Assembly: GCA_947457615.1 (NCBI GenBank)
Contig: CANGWK010000017.1
Location: 1 to 63,835, forward strand
Source of the DNA: Flavobacteriaceae bacterium
GTDB lineage: Bacteria; Bacteroidota; Bacteroidia; Flavobacteriales; Flavobacteriaceae
Reading direction: 5' to 3'
DNA length: 63,835 nucleotides
In this document: piece after piece, positions 27,011 to 37,020 of the stretch
Layout of the letters: each line of letters opens with the position of its first letter
How positions within the stretch are numbered: position 1 is the stretch's first letter
Translations under genes and position numbers: made by a program
The notes under the pieces: generated by a model
Seen by the model: only the letters and a program-made list of their open reading frames with translations
Told to the model about the DNA's origin: nothing
Database searches by the model: none

Positions 27011-28977
27011 GAAAAGTCTTGCTTCCAACTTTAGTAATTATCACAGCTTGTTTGTTGGTGGTACGACTATTTTATTTGCAAATTATTGACGATTCCTTCA
27101 AATTAAAATCTGAAAATAATGCAATTAAAATCAAATATGATTTCCCTGAAAGAGGTTATGTTTACGATAGATATGGCAAACTTTTAATTGCCAACCAGTC
27201 GTCTTACGACATCATGGTAATTCCTAGAGAAATTAAAGAAATAGACACAATCGAATTTTGTTCTTTATTAAATATCTCAAAAGAATATTTAATAACAAAA
27301 ATGAAAAAGGCAAGGATTTATAGCCCAATGTTACCCTCGGTTTTTCTTCCTCAATTAAACAAATTAGAGTATGCAGCCTTTCAAGAAAAAATCAGAAGAT
27401 TTTCAGGGTTTTATATTCAAAAACGTTCTTTAAGAGATTATCAAGTAGATTATGGCGCCAATGTTTTTGGGTTTATTACACAAGTAAATGAAAATATAGT
27501 AAAGAAAAATCCATATTATGCTGGTGGCGATTTAATCGGCAAACAAGGAATAGAGGAAAGTTACGAAAAGTACTTAAGAGGTCAAAAAGGGGTAAAATAT
27601 CTTCTTAAAGACAAATTCAATAGAGAAATTGGATCCTACAAAGAAGGAAAATACGACACAGTTTCTAAACAAGGTAGTGATATAACTCTAACTATTGATG
27701 GCGAACTCCAAAAGTACGGGGAAGAATTAATGGTGAATAAATGGGGAGGAATTGTTGCAATCGAGCCAAAATCAGGTGAAATATTAGCAATGGTTAGTGC
27801 GCCAAATTTTGATCCTGCCCTATTAGTTGGCCGACAACGATCTAAAAACTATACCCTGTTGCATAATGATTCTATTGCAAAACCATTATACGATAGAGGC
27901 CTACTTGCAGAATATCCACCAGGATCTCCATTTAAAATCTTAACGGCTTTGGTAGCACTTCAAGAGGGAGTTATTGATGAAAATACAACTTTTTATTGCC
28001 ACCACGGATTTAGTTATGCTCGCGGTAGATTCATGAAATGCCACTGTAGCGGTGGTGCACGACAATTATACAATGGTATTTACCAATCGTGTAATACCTA
28101 TTTTTCCAATGCATACATGAAAACCATTAATAAGTACAATAGCCCATCTTATGGAGTAGATGTTTGGAGTAAACACTTAAAAAGTTTTGGATTAGGTGCC
28201 TTCATGGGTTGCGATTTACCTATTGGTAAACGAGGTAAAATTCCTACTTCTAAAACCTATAAAAAATTGTACCCTAATGGTGGTTGGAGAAGTACAGCAA
28301 TTGTTTCTAATGCTATAGGTCAAGGGGAAGTATTAATGACTCCAATTCAATTAGCCAATATGATGGCTACGGTTGCTAATAGAGGTTACTATTACACCCC
28401 TCATATTGCTAAAAAAATTAAAGGAGAATTAATAGATAAAAAATTTAGAACTAAACACGTTACAACTATTGAAAGTAAATATTTTGAACCTGTAATAAAC
28501 GGTATGAATGCAGTTTATGGGCCAGGAGGAACCGCTTCGGGACTTGGAGTGACGGGAATAGAAATATGTGGTAAAACAGGTACTGCCGAAAATTATTTAA
28601 AAGTAAACGGAAAAAGAGTAAAACTTCAAGATCACTCTATTTTTGTTGCCTTTGCACCAAGAGAAAACCCAAAAATTGCAATTGCAGTTTTTGTAGAAAA
28701 CGGTTATTGGGGTAAACGTTGGGCTGGACCTATTACAACTTTAATGATTGAAAAATATTTAAGTCGGAAAATTACGAAAGTTGATTTTGAAAAACGTATG
28801 TTAGAAGGTAGTTTGAAAGACCAATACAGCAAACTTTATCCGGTAAAACACCAAGATAGCATTTCTATACTTAATTCAAAAGTTAAAGATAGTATTGCCA
28901 GATCAAAAAGGGGAAATGATTCAATAATTGAAAAACCTTTAAAAGAAGAAAAATTAGATACAATTAAGAAAAAGTAA
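27007..28977 (+). CDS. mrdA: Penicillin-binding protein 2 (elongation transpeptidase)
   Basis: 656 residues. N-terminal membrane anchor (about 5-25), dimerisation/pedestal region (RGYVYDRYGKLLIANQSSYD), then the transpeptidase domain. Catalytic SxxK is in EYPPGSPFKILTAL, the SxN motif is QSCNTYF, and KTG is ICGKTGTAEN. A Lys/Asp-rich tail (about 610-656) extends beyond the catalytic domain. Cross-links peptidoglycan made by RodA, whose gene begins 1 base after this stop codon. Confidence 0.96.
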   Translation: MRKVLLPTLVIITACLLVVRLFYLQIIDDSFKLKSENNAIKIKYDFPERGYVYDRYGKLLIANQSSYDIMVIPREIKEIDTIEFCSLLNISKEYLITKMKKARIYSPMLPSVFLPQLNKLEYAAFQEKIRRFSGFYIQKRSLRDYQVDYGANVFGFITQVNENIVKKNPYYAGGDLIGKQGIEESYEKYLRGQKGVKYLLKDKFNREIGSYKEGKYDTVSKQGSDITLTIDGELQKYGEELMVNKWGGIVAIEPKSGEILAMVSAPNFDPALLVGRQRSKNYTLLHNDSIAKPLYDRGLLAEYPPGSPFKILTALVALQEGVIDENTTFYCHHGFSYARGRFMKCHCSGGARQLYNGIYQSCNTYFSNAYMKTINKYNSPSYGVDVWSKHLKSFGLGAFMGCDLPIGKRGKIPTSKTYKKLYPNGGWRSTAIVSNAIGQGEVLMTPIQLANMMATVANRGYYYTPHIAKKIKGELIDKKFRTKHVTTIESKYFEPVINGMNAVYGPGGTASGLGVTGIEICGKTGTAENYLKVNGKRVKLQDHSIFVAFAPRENPKIAIAVFVENGYWGKRWAGPITTLMIEKYLSRKITKVDFEKRMLEGSLKDQYSKLYPVKHQDSISILNSKVKDSIARSKRGNDSIIEKPLKEEKLDTIKKK

Positions 28978-28978
28978 A

Positions 28979-30241
28979 ATGAAAAACCAAAACATCACTA
29001 ACCATATCGACTGGATAAGTGTAGTTCTCTTTATTACATTAGTAGTAATGGGATGGCTAAACATTTACTCCTCTTCGTTATCGTCGGCAACTGGCGATGG
29101 TACAATCTTTGATTTAACGCAATTTTATGGAAAACAATTATTATATATTTCACTAACAATACCACTTATATTGATTATACTTTTTGTAGAAGGAAAATTC
29201 TATGAAAAATATGCATCCGTTATTTACATAATTTCAGTAGTGTTAATTGCTGGTTTGTTTATTTTTGGAAAATCAGTTAAAGGGCAAGCCAACTGGTATT
29301 CGTTTGGCTCGTTCGGACTTCAACCATCTGAATTTGCTAAAGCTGCCACAGCCCTAGCCTTGGCAAAATATCTGTCGGATGTTCAAGTAAATCTTAAAAA
29401 TTTAAAAGATCAATTTATTGCCCTATCAATTGTATTCTTTCCCGTATTATTAATTGCCATTCACGATCCAGGAAGTGCTTTAATTTACATGATTTTCTTC
29501 GTAGTACTTTATAGAGAAGGGTTGCCAGGATGGTATTTATTTTCGGGATTTTCAGCAATATTATTATTCATTTTGATGCTTTTATCCAACAATCCTTATA
29601 TAGTTATTGGAATTTCAGCAGTTGCATTATTAATTAATTATATTAGAAGTAGATTGATAAACAGAAATATTATTGGCAGTTCAATAATATTAATTTTGGT
29701 AACTATCTTTTCATTTTCAGTGAGTTTTGTGTTTAATAACGTTTTTAAACAACACCATAGAGATCGTTTCAATATACTTTTAGGAAAAGAGGTCGACATG
29801 AAGGGTATTGGATACAATATACACCAATCGGAGATTGCAATTGGGTCTGGAGGATGGATTGGCAAAGGATATCTTGAAGGCACACAAACTAAGGGCGGAT
29901 TTGTTCCAGAACAACATACCGATTACATTTTTACTACTGTGGGCGAAGAATGGGGATTTTTAGGATCGGTAATTGTTATTGGGCTTTTTTCATTTTTAGT
30001 AATCCGATTAATTTATTTAGCCGAAAGACAAAAAACAAAATTTAGTAGGGTTTATGGCTATTGTGTTGCAGGAATAATATTTATACACTTCTTTGTAAAT
30101 ATAGCAATGGTATTGGGGATATTCCCTACTATTGGAATTCCGTTACCCTTCTTTTCCTATGGAGGTTCTGGACTTTGGGGCTTTACTATTTTGCTGTTTA
30201 TTTTCTTGAAAATGGATGCAAATAAAGTGAACGAGTGGTAA
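28979..30241 (+). CDS. rodA: RodA, SEDS-family peptidoglycan glycosyltransferase
   Basis: 420 residues with about ten membrane helices. Polymerises lipid II during cell elongation together with PBP2. SEDS motifs are present: FGSFGLQPSEFAKAATALAL, VPEQHTDYIFTTVGEEWGFL with the essential acidic residues, and the C-terminal IPLPFFSYGGSGLWGF. Last gene of the mre operon; the convergent glycosyltransferase gene ends only 20 bases away and no terminator is obvious in that gap. Confidence 0.96.
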   Translation: MKNQNITNHIDWISVVLFITLVVMGWLNIYSSSLSSATGDGTIFDLTQFYGKQLLYISLTIPLILIILFVEGKFYEKYASVIYIISVVLIAGLFIFGKSVKGQANWYSFGSFGLQPSEFAKAATALALAKYLSDVQVNLKNLKDQFIALSIVFFPVLLIAIHDPGSALIYMIFFVVLYREGLPGWYLFSGFSAILLFILMLLSNNPYIVIGISAVALLINYIRSRLINRNIIGSSIILILVTIFSFSVSFVFNNVFKQHHRDRFNILLGKEVDMKGIGYNIHQSEIAIGSGGWIGKGYLEGTQTKGGFVPEQHTDYIFTTVGEEWGFLGSVIVIGLFSFLVIRLIYLAERQKTKFSRVYGYCVAGIIFIHFFVNIAMVLGIFPTIGIPLPFFSYGGSGLWGFTILLFIFLKMDANKVNEW

Positions 30242-30261
30242 TACTATATTTTTTATAATAC

Positions 30262-30981
30262 TTATTGAAACTTAAATAATCCGTATTTCATAATACAATA
30301 CAAAGCTCTAACGCCATCTTTCCATCCAATTTTCTTACCTTCGTCATAAGTTCTTCCATAATAAGAAATACCTACTTCATAGATTCGAATTTTATAAATC
30401 CTTGCAAGTTTTGCGGTGACTTCTGGCTCAAAACCAAATCTGTTTTCATTAAGTTTAATACTTTGAATAATATCTGTTTTAAACATTTTATAACATGTTT
30501 CCATATCAGTCAAATTCAAATTGGAAAACATATTAGATAAATTTGTTAAAAATTTATTCCCAATTGTATGCCAATAAAAAAGTATTCTATGTGGATTTCC
30601 TCCCATAAATCTTGACCCATAAACAACATCAGCAAACCCATCTAAAAAAGGTTGTAATAATAAATTATATTCCGTGGGATTGTATTCTAAATCAGCATCT
30701 TGTATAATAGTAAGATCACCTGTGGCTTTTTCAATCCCTGTATGAAGTGCTGCTCCTTTTCCTTTATTTATTTCGTGTTTAAAATATTGAATGTTTAATT
30801 CAGGATTAACTTGAATATAATTATTTATTGCTTCTTCTGTATTGTCTTTAGAACAATCATTTACGATTATTATTTCCTTTTCTATTGCATTAATTAATTC
30901 AACATTTTTTATTTTATCTAATATTATGTGGATAGTTTTTCCTTCGTTGTATGCAGGAATAATTATGGATAATTTTTTCAC
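30262..30981 (-). CDS. GT2 glycosyltransferase, dolichol-phosphate-mannose-synthase-like
   Basis: 239 residues, a GT-A fold: [20 protein letters not shown] at the N-terminus, the metal-binding [12 protein letters not shown] (about 93-104), and [12 protein letters not shown]. No membrane helices, so it is a soluble DPM1-type enzyme that would load a sugar onto a polyprenyl phosphate at the inner membrane face. It overlaps the upstream GT39 gene by 4 bases. The pair fits a donor-maker plus a membrane enzyme that uses the lipid-linked sugar in the periplasm. Confidence 0.9.
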   Translation of the reverse strand: MKKLSIIIPAYNEGKTIHIILDKIKNVELINAIEKEIIIVNDCSKDNTEEAINNYIQVNPELNIQYFKHEINKGKGAALHTGIEKATGDLTIIQDADLEYNPTEYNLLLQPFLDGFADVVYGSRFMGGNPHRILFYWHTIGNKFLTNLSNMFSNLNLTDMETCYKMFKTDIIQSIKLNENRFGFEPEVTAKLARIYKIRIYEVGISYYGRTYDEGKKIGWKDGVRALYCIMKYGLFKFQ

Positions 30982-32627
30982 GACTGTATTCTTGTTTTTA
31001 TTTTAATTAAATAATAATATTCTAAAGTTCCTGCCCTTTTTTGTTCAAGCAAAAATGATAATTTTAATCGAGTTATTGGATAATTTTCAAATTTCTTTTT
31101 TTCAATTACTTGAACTTTTGATTCTATTTGCTGCAAATTATCCTGTTTAGTAAATAACCAACATGGTTTTTGAATTGTATCAATATCTTTTAATGTAATT
31201 AATTTATGAACTGGATTTTTAGTGTAAAAATTAAAAGAATGTGATTTTTCATCTAAAAAATAAACTTTATCATTTGTTTTATTTTCATAAAACCATTTTC
31301 CTGCCATTGAATCTGCTTGATATGTTAGCAATTTAGGATAGAAAACAAAACTCAAAAACAAATTTAATACTATTACATATCCTACCATTTTATTTATGCC
31401 ATTGATTGAAATTTTATTCAATCTAAACAATACAAAAAGTTGCAAAAGAATTAATAAAATTAGAATGAAATTTAATTCTGTAAAGAAAAAAACTTGATAA
31501 ATTAGAAGTAAAATGAGAACTATTATTCCAAAGCCAAAATAAATTTTATTCCAATTTTTCCATTGTTTTTGGCTAAGAGTTTCTATGTAATCAGCACAAA
31601 TAATACTAGCGAAAGGAAAGGTTACAAATAGGTAATGAGGCAATTTATAGTGTGACATTGAAAATAAAATAAATAGCAAAAGAAAACCACTAATAGAACT
31701 AATTTCAATACTTGTTTTATTTAGTGTTTTCTTAATTTGAAAAAATAATCCAAAATATAAAATTAAAATCCAAGGGAAAAAATCCCAACTAATAGTGCCA
31801 ATAAAAAAGTGCCACGGAAGTCCGTTATCCCAAAAGTTTTCGCCTGTAATTCTTCCAAAACTTTGTAACCAATAATAAAAATAGAGTCCGCTTTGATGGG
31901 GCACCCCGTTTGTTATTTTCTCGGGATGCAAATCAAACTGGGTATACAATCCATAGGACATTGGAATTAATAGCACGCAAATTATAAGTAGATAAAAAAG
32001 CCACGAAAAACTAAAAATTTGTTTCCACTTTTTTTTATACAATAACTGTAATCCAACAGGCATTAATACTGCAATTATTCCAACAGGACCTTTGGCCATC
32101 ATAGCAAATGCGGTAAAGACTGCAGCAAAAACTAAGTGCTGTATCTTTTTATTTATAAAATATTCGGTGAGCAACCATATTGCAGTTATTACACTTGAAG
32201 TCAATATTCCATCGGTTCTAACATCGTTAGTCATTAAAAAAAATGCTTGACAAGTTCCAAAAATAAGTACTGCATTTTTAGCAACATTTTGACTATAATA
32301 GATTGATGTAAAACGAAAAACAGAATAAAGCGAAAGCAGCAACATTAAAAATGCTCCTATTTTATAAGCAAAATTACATACTCCAAAAAAACCCAAACTT
32401 AAACTTGAAATCCAAAATAAAAGTGGCGGTTTATCTAAATAATCACTTTGTAAATCTTTTACTTGCAAATAAGAATGACTATGAAGCATTTCTAGCGAAA
32501 TGGAAGCATATTGTGCCGCATCTACATTCATAATATCTATAAATAGATTATTAATTAAGATTGAAACAATAATAAGTAGGATTATCTTTTCATATTTAGA
32601 TAAATTAAAAAGAAATTTTAAGTCCAT
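30978..32627 (-). CDS. GT39/ArnT-like membrane glycosyltransferase
   Basis: 549 residues with about eleven membrane helices. The first periplasmic loop carries the acidic catalytic motif [15 protein letters not shown], followed by [20 protein letters not shown], as in ArnT and PMT enzymes that take sugar from a polyprenyl-phosphate donor. Acceptors in this family include lipid A and proteins; the target cannot be decided here. Co-transcribed with the GT2 gene (4-base overlap). With the EptA-like/PAP2 pair at 18.9-21.2 kb this is the second envelope-decoration pair in the window. Confidence 0.88.
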   Translation of the reverse strand: MDLKFLFNLSKYEKIILLIIVSILINNLFIDIMNVDAAQYASISLEMLHSHSYLQVKDLQSDYLDKPPLLFWISSLSLGFFGVCNFAYKIGAFLMLLLSLYSVFRFTSIYYSQNVAKNAVLIFGTCQAFFLMTNDVRTDGILTSSVITAIWLLTEYFINKKIQHLVFAAVFTAFAMMAKGPVGIIAVLMPVGLQLLYKKKWKQIFSFSWLFYLLIICVLLIPMSYGLYTQFDLHPEKITNGVPHQSGLYFYYWLQSFGRITGENFWDNGLPWHFFIGTISWDFFPWILILYFGLFFQIKKTLNKTSIEISSISGFLLLFILFSMSHYKLPHYLFVTFPFASIICADYIETLSQKQWKNWNKIYFGFGIIVLILLLIYQVFFFTELNFILILLILLQLFVLFRLNKISINGINKMVGYVIVLNLFLSFVFYPKLLTYQADSMAGKWFYENKTNDKVYFLDEKSHSFNFYTKNPVHKLITLKDIDTIQKPCWLFTKQDNLQQIESKVQVIEKKKFENYPITRLKLSFLLEQKRAGTLEYYYLIKIKTRIQS

Positions 32628-32802
32628 TTTTGATGTTTTTATTTCGCTGTAAACACAATTCTAGTAGGTGGTAAAATTAAGCAATAATACTAACATATGA
32701 ATTACTTCAAAAGAGAGATTTTTTTTTATGTTTTTTCTGTAACTTTTTTTTGTTTTATTACGTATAATTACCTGAACACTTAAAAAAAGCAAAGGAAATT
32801 AA

Positions 32803-33666
32803 ATGAGACAACTCAAAATCACCAAGCAGGTAACCAACCGTGAAACTGCTTCCTTAGACAAATACCTACAAGAAATTGGAAAAGTTGATTTGATTACTGC
32901 CGATGAAGAGGTAGAATTAGCACAAAAAATAAAGGCCGGAGACCAGCGTGCTCTAGAAAAATTAACCAAAGCCAATTTACGTTTTGTGGTTTCCGTAGCT
33001 AAACAATACCAAAACCAAGGTCTTACACTTCCCGATTTAATCAACGAAGGTAATTTAGGATTAATAAAAGCAGCTCAACGTTTTGATGAAACTCGTGGAT
33101 TCAAATTTATATCTTATGCTGTTTGGTGGATCCGTCAATCTATCCTTCAAGCACTAGCAGAACAATCTCGTATCGTTCGTTTGCCTTTAAATAAAATTGG
33201 TTCTATCAACAAAATCAACAAAATGTACGCTTTATTAGAACAATCTAACGAAAGACCACCATCTGCTGAAGAAATTGCTAAAGAACTAGACATGACCGTT
33301 AACGACGTAAAAGAGTCCATGAAAAACTCTGGCCGTCACCTTTCTATGGATGCACCTCTTGTTGAAGGAGAAGACTCTAACCTTTACGACGTTTTACGTT
33401 CTGGCGAATCTCCAAATCCGGATCGTGAATTAATTCACGAATCGCTACGTACTGAAATCGAACGTTCATTAGAAACCCTAACTCCAAGAGAAGCTGACGT
33501 TGTTCGCTTGTATTTTGGTTTAGGCGATCAACACCCAATGACTCTTGAAGAAATTGGAGAAACTTTCGATCTAACTCGGGAGCGTGTTCGTCAAATTAAA
33601 GAAAAAGCAATTCGCAGATTAAAACATACTTCAAGAAGTAAAATCTTGAAAACCTATCTAGGATAA
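32803..33666 (+). CDS. rpoD: Primary sigma factor RpoD (sigma-ABfr type)
   Basis: 287 residues, the short Bacteroidota housekeeping sigma without region 1.1. Region 1.2 starts [18 protein letters not shown]; region 2 contains [20 protein letters not shown] and [20 protein letters not shown]; region 4.2 holds the helix-turn-helix [20 protein letters not shown]. It recognises the TAnnTTTG promoters seen across the window. Unusually for this sequence, an AAAGGA Shine-Dalgarno-like stretch sits 8 bases before the ATG. Followed by a strong terminator. Confidence 0.97.
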   Translation: MRQLKITKQVTNRETASLDKYLQEIGKVDLITADEEVELAQKIKAGDQRALEKLTKANLRFVVSVAKQYQNQGLTLPDLINEGNLGLIKAAQRFDETRGFKFISYAVWWIRQSILQALAEQSRIVRLPLNKIGSINKINKMYALLEQSNERPPSAEEIAKELDMTVNDVKESMKNSGRHLSMDAPLVEGEDSNLYDVLRSGESPNPDRELIHESLRTEIERSLETLTPREADVVRLYFGLGDQHPMTLEEIGETFDLTRERVRQIKEKAIRRLKHTSRSKILKTYLG

Positions 33667-33689
33667 TCTTAATAGCATCTTTATACACA

Positions 33690-33717
33690 AACTCCGAATA
33701 ATATTCGGAGTTTTTTT
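33690..33717 (+). terminator. Intrinsic terminator after rpoD
   Basis: AACTCCGAAT and ATTCGGAGTT arms with a 3- to 5-base loop, then seven T. Very strong stem. Confidence 0.92.
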
Positions 33718-33720
33718 ATG

Positions 33721-33806
33721 GCGTGCCCCTACGGGTCAGGCTATTCGCTATATCTTTTATTCCTTTTCGTTCCACAAAAGGATACCGCTACTATCCTTCA
33801 CGCAAG
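33721..33806. repeat. Palindromic dispersed element, copy B
   Basis: Imperfect inverted repeat bounded by GCGTG and CACGC. Inner arms AGGCTATTCGCTATATCTTTT and AAAAGGATACCGCT plus CTATCCT pair with few mismatches. Shares layout and core words with copy A (7576-7720) and likewise directly follows a terminator. I recall similar elements in other flavobacterial genomes but cannot confirm that here. Confidence 0.65.
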
Positions 33807-33857
33807 ATGTTTACAATTCCTATATAATTTTTATACATTCAATTGAACTAAATATTT

Positions 33858-33865
33858 TACCTTTG
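33858..33865 (+). promoter_or_regulatory. -7 box for rpe
   Basis: TACCTTTG, 17 bases upstream of the ATG at 33882. Confidence 0.5.
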
Positions 33866-33881
33866 CCAAAACAACAACACA

Positions 33882-34547
33882 ATGAGTAAAAACATCCTTA
33901 TTGCACCATCTGTTCTTGCAGCCGATTTTGCTAATTTACAACGCGACATCGAGATGATTAATGCAAGTGAAGCCGATTGGTTTCATATTGACATCATGGA
34001 CGGTGTTTTTGTTCCGAATATCTCTTTTGGAATGCCCGTTTTAGAAGCCATTTCTAAACATGCTAAAAAAACTATCGATGTGCATTTAATGATTGTAGAT
34101 CCAGATAGATTTATTAAAACATTTGCTGCATTAGGGTCTAACATCCTTACTGTACATTACGAAGCGTGCACCCACCTTCATAGAACCTTGCAAGCAATCA
34201 AAGCCGAAGGGATGAAAGCTGGAGTTGCTTTAAATCCGCATACCAATATTAGCTTATTAGAAGATGTAATTAAAGATATCGACATGGTGTGTATTATGAG
34301 TGTAAACCCAGGTTTTGGAGGGCAATCGTTCATTGAAAACACCTACAAGAAAATCAAAGAATTAAAAGAAATGATTGTTCGTAATAATGCCACAACAATT
34401 ATCGAAATTGATGGAGGAGTAACCAACAAAAATGCAATTGAATTAGTTGAAGCTGGAGCCGATATTTTAGTGGCTGGAAATTATGTCTTTAAAGCAGAAG
34501 ATCCAATTGCAACAATATCTGATTTAAAGAAAATCACTTCCTTATAA
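33882..34547 (+). CDS. rpe: Ribulose-phosphate 3-epimerase
   Basis: Interconverts ribulose 5-phosphate and xylulose 5-phosphate in the pentose phosphate pathway. 221 residues, a TIM barrel with all signatures: IAPSVLAADFANL, WFHIDIMDGVFVPNISFG, VHLMIVDPDRFI, CIMSVNPGFGGQSFIENTY and IEIDGGVTNKNAIELVEAGA. Metal-binding His/Asp pairs are intact. Flanked by its own -7 box and terminator, so it is probably monocistronic. Confidence 0.97.
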   Translation: MSKNILIAPSVLAADFANLQRDIEMINASEADWFHIDIMDGVFVPNISFGMPVLEAISKHAKKTIDVHLMIVDPDRFIKTFAALGSNILTVHYEACTHLHRTLQAIKAEGMKAGVALNPHTNISLLEDVIKDIDMVCIMSVNPGFGGQSFIENTYKKIKELKEMIVRNNATTIIEIDGGVTNKNAIELVEAGADILVAGNYVFKAEDPIATISDLKKITSL

Positions 34548-34548
34548 T

Positions 34549-34577
34549 AAATGCTCCATGAGGAGCATTTATTTTTA
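34549..34577 (+). terminator. Intrinsic terminator after rpe
   Basis: AAATGCTCC and GGAGCATTT arms around ATGA, followed by ATTTTTAT. Confidence 0.85.
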
Positions 34578-34589
34578 TAAAACCAACAT

Positions 34590-34622
34590 CTTAAATACTT
34601 AATAATAAGATATTTAAGTTTG
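34590..34622 (+). promoter_or_regulatory. Inverted repeat overlapping the -7 box of the dus gene
   Basis: CTTAAATA (34590-34597) and TATTTAAG (34611-34618) are perfect arms, with an inner CTTA-ATAA-TAAG pair between them. The right arm overlaps the -7 box TAAGTTTG (34615-34622), which lies 13 bases upstream of the ATG at 34636. This placement is what a repressor site would look like. Confidence 0.5.
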
Positions 34623-34635
34623 AACAACACTATTC

Positions 34636-35580
34636 ATGAGTTTCACCCTACTATCGTCGCCTTTACAAGGATTTACTGACTTTCGTTTTAGAAATGCCTT
34701 AAATAAATATTTTGGTGGGATTGACACCTACTATTCGCCTTATATTCGCTTAAATGGAAAATTGATTATCAAATCCTCTTATGAACGTGACCTGCTTCCG
34801 GAAAACAATTCAAGTCTAGAGGTAATTCCCCAAATAATCACCAATGATGCCGAGGAATTTTTATTTGTTGCAAAATACGTTCAAGAACTTGGCTATAAAG
34901 AATTGAATTGGAATTTAGGATGCCCTTACCCTATGGTAACAAAATGCGGAATGGGGTCGGGATTGATAAGTGATTCTGAAAAAATAAATGCCATTTTGAA
35001 TAAAGTACATTCCGAATCGGACATAATTGTTTCAATGAAAATGCGGTTGGGATATGATACTACCGATGAAATCCTTAATGTCTTGCCTATATTAGATACC
35101 TATCCAATTAAAAATATTGCCATTCACGCCCGCATTGGCAAACAACTTTACAAGGGAGGCGTTCATTTAGATGCTTTTCAAAAATGTATTGACAATACCA
35201 AACATAAATTATATTACAATGGGGATATTACAACAGTATCAAAATTTAGAGAAATGCAAGAGCGTTTTCCTAAGATTCACCATTGGATGATTGGGAGAGG
35301 GCTAATCTCAGATCCGTTTTTACCGAGTATGATTAAAAATGATACTTTAGAATATCCAAAAAATAAAATGGAATTATTTAGTGACTTTCATGAAACACTA
35401 TACCAAGGATACAGCGAATCGTTATCGGGAGCAACTCATATATTATTGAAAATGCACCATTTATGGGAATACTTTTCGACTACATTTTCCAACCCGCATA
35501 AAGTTGCCAAAAACATCAAAAAAGCAAAGAGCATTCGTAATTATGAAGAAACCGTTAAAGAGGTTTTTAAAAAAGGATAA
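34636..35580 (+). CDS. tRNA-dihydrouridine synthase family protein
   Basis: 314 residues. FMN-dependent enzymes of this family reduce uridine to dihydrouridine in tRNA D-loops. Family motifs are visible: LLSSPLQGFTDFRFRNAL at the N-terminus, ELNWNLGCPYPMVTKCGMGS containing the catalytic Cys, MKMRLGYDTTDE, IAIHARIGKQLYKGGVHLDA, LYYNGDITT and MIGRGLISDPFL. A short C-terminal helical domain follows. Closest in layout to DusC-type enzymes; the target position is unknown. Confidence 0.9.
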   Translation: MSFTLLSSPLQGFTDFRFRNALNKYFGGIDTYYSPYIRLNGKLIIKSSYERDLLPENNSSLEVIPQIITNDAEEFLFVAKYVQELGYKELNWNLGCPYPMVTKCGMGSGLISDSEKINAILNKVHSESDIIVSMKMRLGYDTTDEILNVLPILDTYPIKNIAIHARIGKQLYKGGVHLDAFQKCIDNTKHKLYYNGDITTVSKFREMQERFPKIHHWMIGRGLISDPFLPSMIKNDTLEYPKNKMELFSDFHETLYQGYSESLSGATHILLKMHHLWEYFSTTFSNPHKVAKNIKKAKSIRNYEETVKEVFKKG

Positions 35581-35638
35581 TTAATTGGAAAGTAGATTAT
35601 AGTTTACCAATCCATTCTTATTATCAGTGTCTATTTTA

Positions 35639-35646
35639 TATATTTG
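35639..35646 (+). promoter_or_regulatory. -7 box for the HMG-CoA reductase operon
   Basis: TATATTTG. The predicted transcription start near 35653 lies upstream of the ATG pair at 35663 and 35666, and downstream of the alternative in-frame start at 35627, which is thereby excluded. Confidence 0.55.
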
Positions 35647-35662
35647 CATTCAAGATAAAAGT

Positions 35663-36982
35663 ATGATGAACAACGCAGTATCTGGATTTTCAAAATTATC
35701 CAAAGAAGAAAAAATTAACTGGATTGCCTCAACTTATTTCACAAATCCAGAGGATGCTATTTCCACAATTAAACAATATTGGAATGAGGATAGCAAATTA
35801 CAAAAACTTCACGATGAGTTTATAGAAAACACCATTACCAATTTCTATCTTCCGATGGGGATAGCGCCTAATTTTTTAATAAACGGGAAATACTATTCCA
35901 TTCCGATGGTAATTGAAGAAAGCTCGGTAGTAGCTGCTGCAGCAAAATCTGCGAAATATTGGAGTACCCGTGGCGGATTTAAAACTTCCGTTTTAAGTTC
36001 TGAAAAAATTGGACAAGTACATTTTATATATAAAGGAGATGTTTCCAAATTAGAAGATTTCTTCCAAAAAATAAAACCAAAATTCTTTACCGAAACCGAA
36101 AGCATTACCAAAAATATGCAAAAAAGAGGTGGTGGAATATTAGATATTGAACTTCGAAATAAAACTACAGAATTAGAAAATTACTTCCAGCTTCACGCCA
36201 CTTTTGAAACTAAAGACAGCATGGGAGCAAATTTCATCAATTCCTGTTTAGAGCAATTTGCTAAAACATTAAAAGAGGAAGCGCAAAAAATGGAATCGTT
36301 TACCGAGGAAGAAAAAAACCTTGAAGTAGTAATGAGTATTCTGTCTAATTACGTTCCGAATTGTATAGTTAGAGCCGAAGTTTCTTGTAAAGTAGAAGAC
36401 CTAGCAGAGAAAAAAATCGAACACCCTCAGGAATTTGCAGAGAAATTTGTTCGTGCAGTTTCAATTGCCGAAGTAGAACCTTTTAGAGCAGTCACACACA
36501 ATAAAGGAATAATGAATGGAGTAGATTCGGTGGTACTTGCCACCGGAAATGACTTTCGAGCTGTAGAAGCAGGCATTCATGCCTATGCATCTAAAAATGG
36601 AACGTATTCTAGTTTGTCACACGCAAAAATAGAAAATGGGATTTTCACCTTTTGGATGGAAATTCCTTTAGCATTAGGAACAGTTGGTGGATTAACTTCT
36701 TTACACCCACTAGTGAAAATGGCATTAGAAATATTAGGAAAACCGACTGCACATGAATTGATGCAAGTGGTTGCAGTAACTGGACTTGCGCAAAACTTTG
36801 CAGCCCTGAGATCTTTAACTACAACTGGAATTCAAGAAGGACACATGAAAATGCACTTAAATAATATTTTAAACCAGTACCAGGCCACCCCAGAAGAAAG
36901 AATAGCTATTGCTAAGTATTTTGAACAAAATACAGTTTCCCATTCTTCGGTTGTAGACTTGATTGAAAATTTAAGAAAGTAA
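35663..36982 (+). CDS. mvaA: Class II (degradative-type) hydroxymethylglutaryl-CoA reductase
   Basis: 439 residues from MMNNAVSGFSKL. Interconverts HMG-CoA and mevalonate. Typical class II layout without membrane anchor: MVIEESSVVAAAAKSAKYWS (catalytic Glu region), RAVTHNKGIMNGVDSVVLAT (catalytic Lys and the NAD(P) site), GNDFRAVEAGIHAYA, and LGTVGGLTSLHPLVKMALE. A C-terminal His near NTVSHSSVVDL matches the catalytic flap. The adjacent GHMP kinase supports biosynthetic use in the mevalonate pathway to isoprenoids (menaquinone, carotenoids) rather than mevalonate breakdown. Confidence 0.93.
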   Translation: MMNNAVSGFSKLSKEEKINWIASTYFTNPEDAISTIKQYWNEDSKLQKLHDEFIENTITNFYLPMGIAPNFLINGKYYSIPMVIEESSVVAAAAKSAKYWSTRGGFKTSVLSSEKIGQVHFIYKGDVSKLEDFFQKIKPKFFTETESITKNMQKRGGGILDIELRNKTTELENYFQLHATFETKDSMGANFINSCLEQFAKTLKEEAQKMESFTEEEKNLEVVMSILSNYVPNCIVRAEVSCKVEDLAEKKIEHPQEFAEKFVRAVSIAEVEPFRAVTHNKGIMNGVDSVVLATGNDFRAVEAGIHAYASKNGTYSSLSHAKIENGIFTFWMEIPLALGTVGGLTSLHPLVKMALEILGKPTAHELMQVVAVTGLAQNFAALRSLTTTGIQEGHMKMHLNNILNQYQATPEERIAIAKYFEQNTVSHSSVVDLIENLRK

Positions 36983-37020
36983 TACAACAAGGCTTTAGTT
37001 TTTAATTCTTTGCAAGGTCT

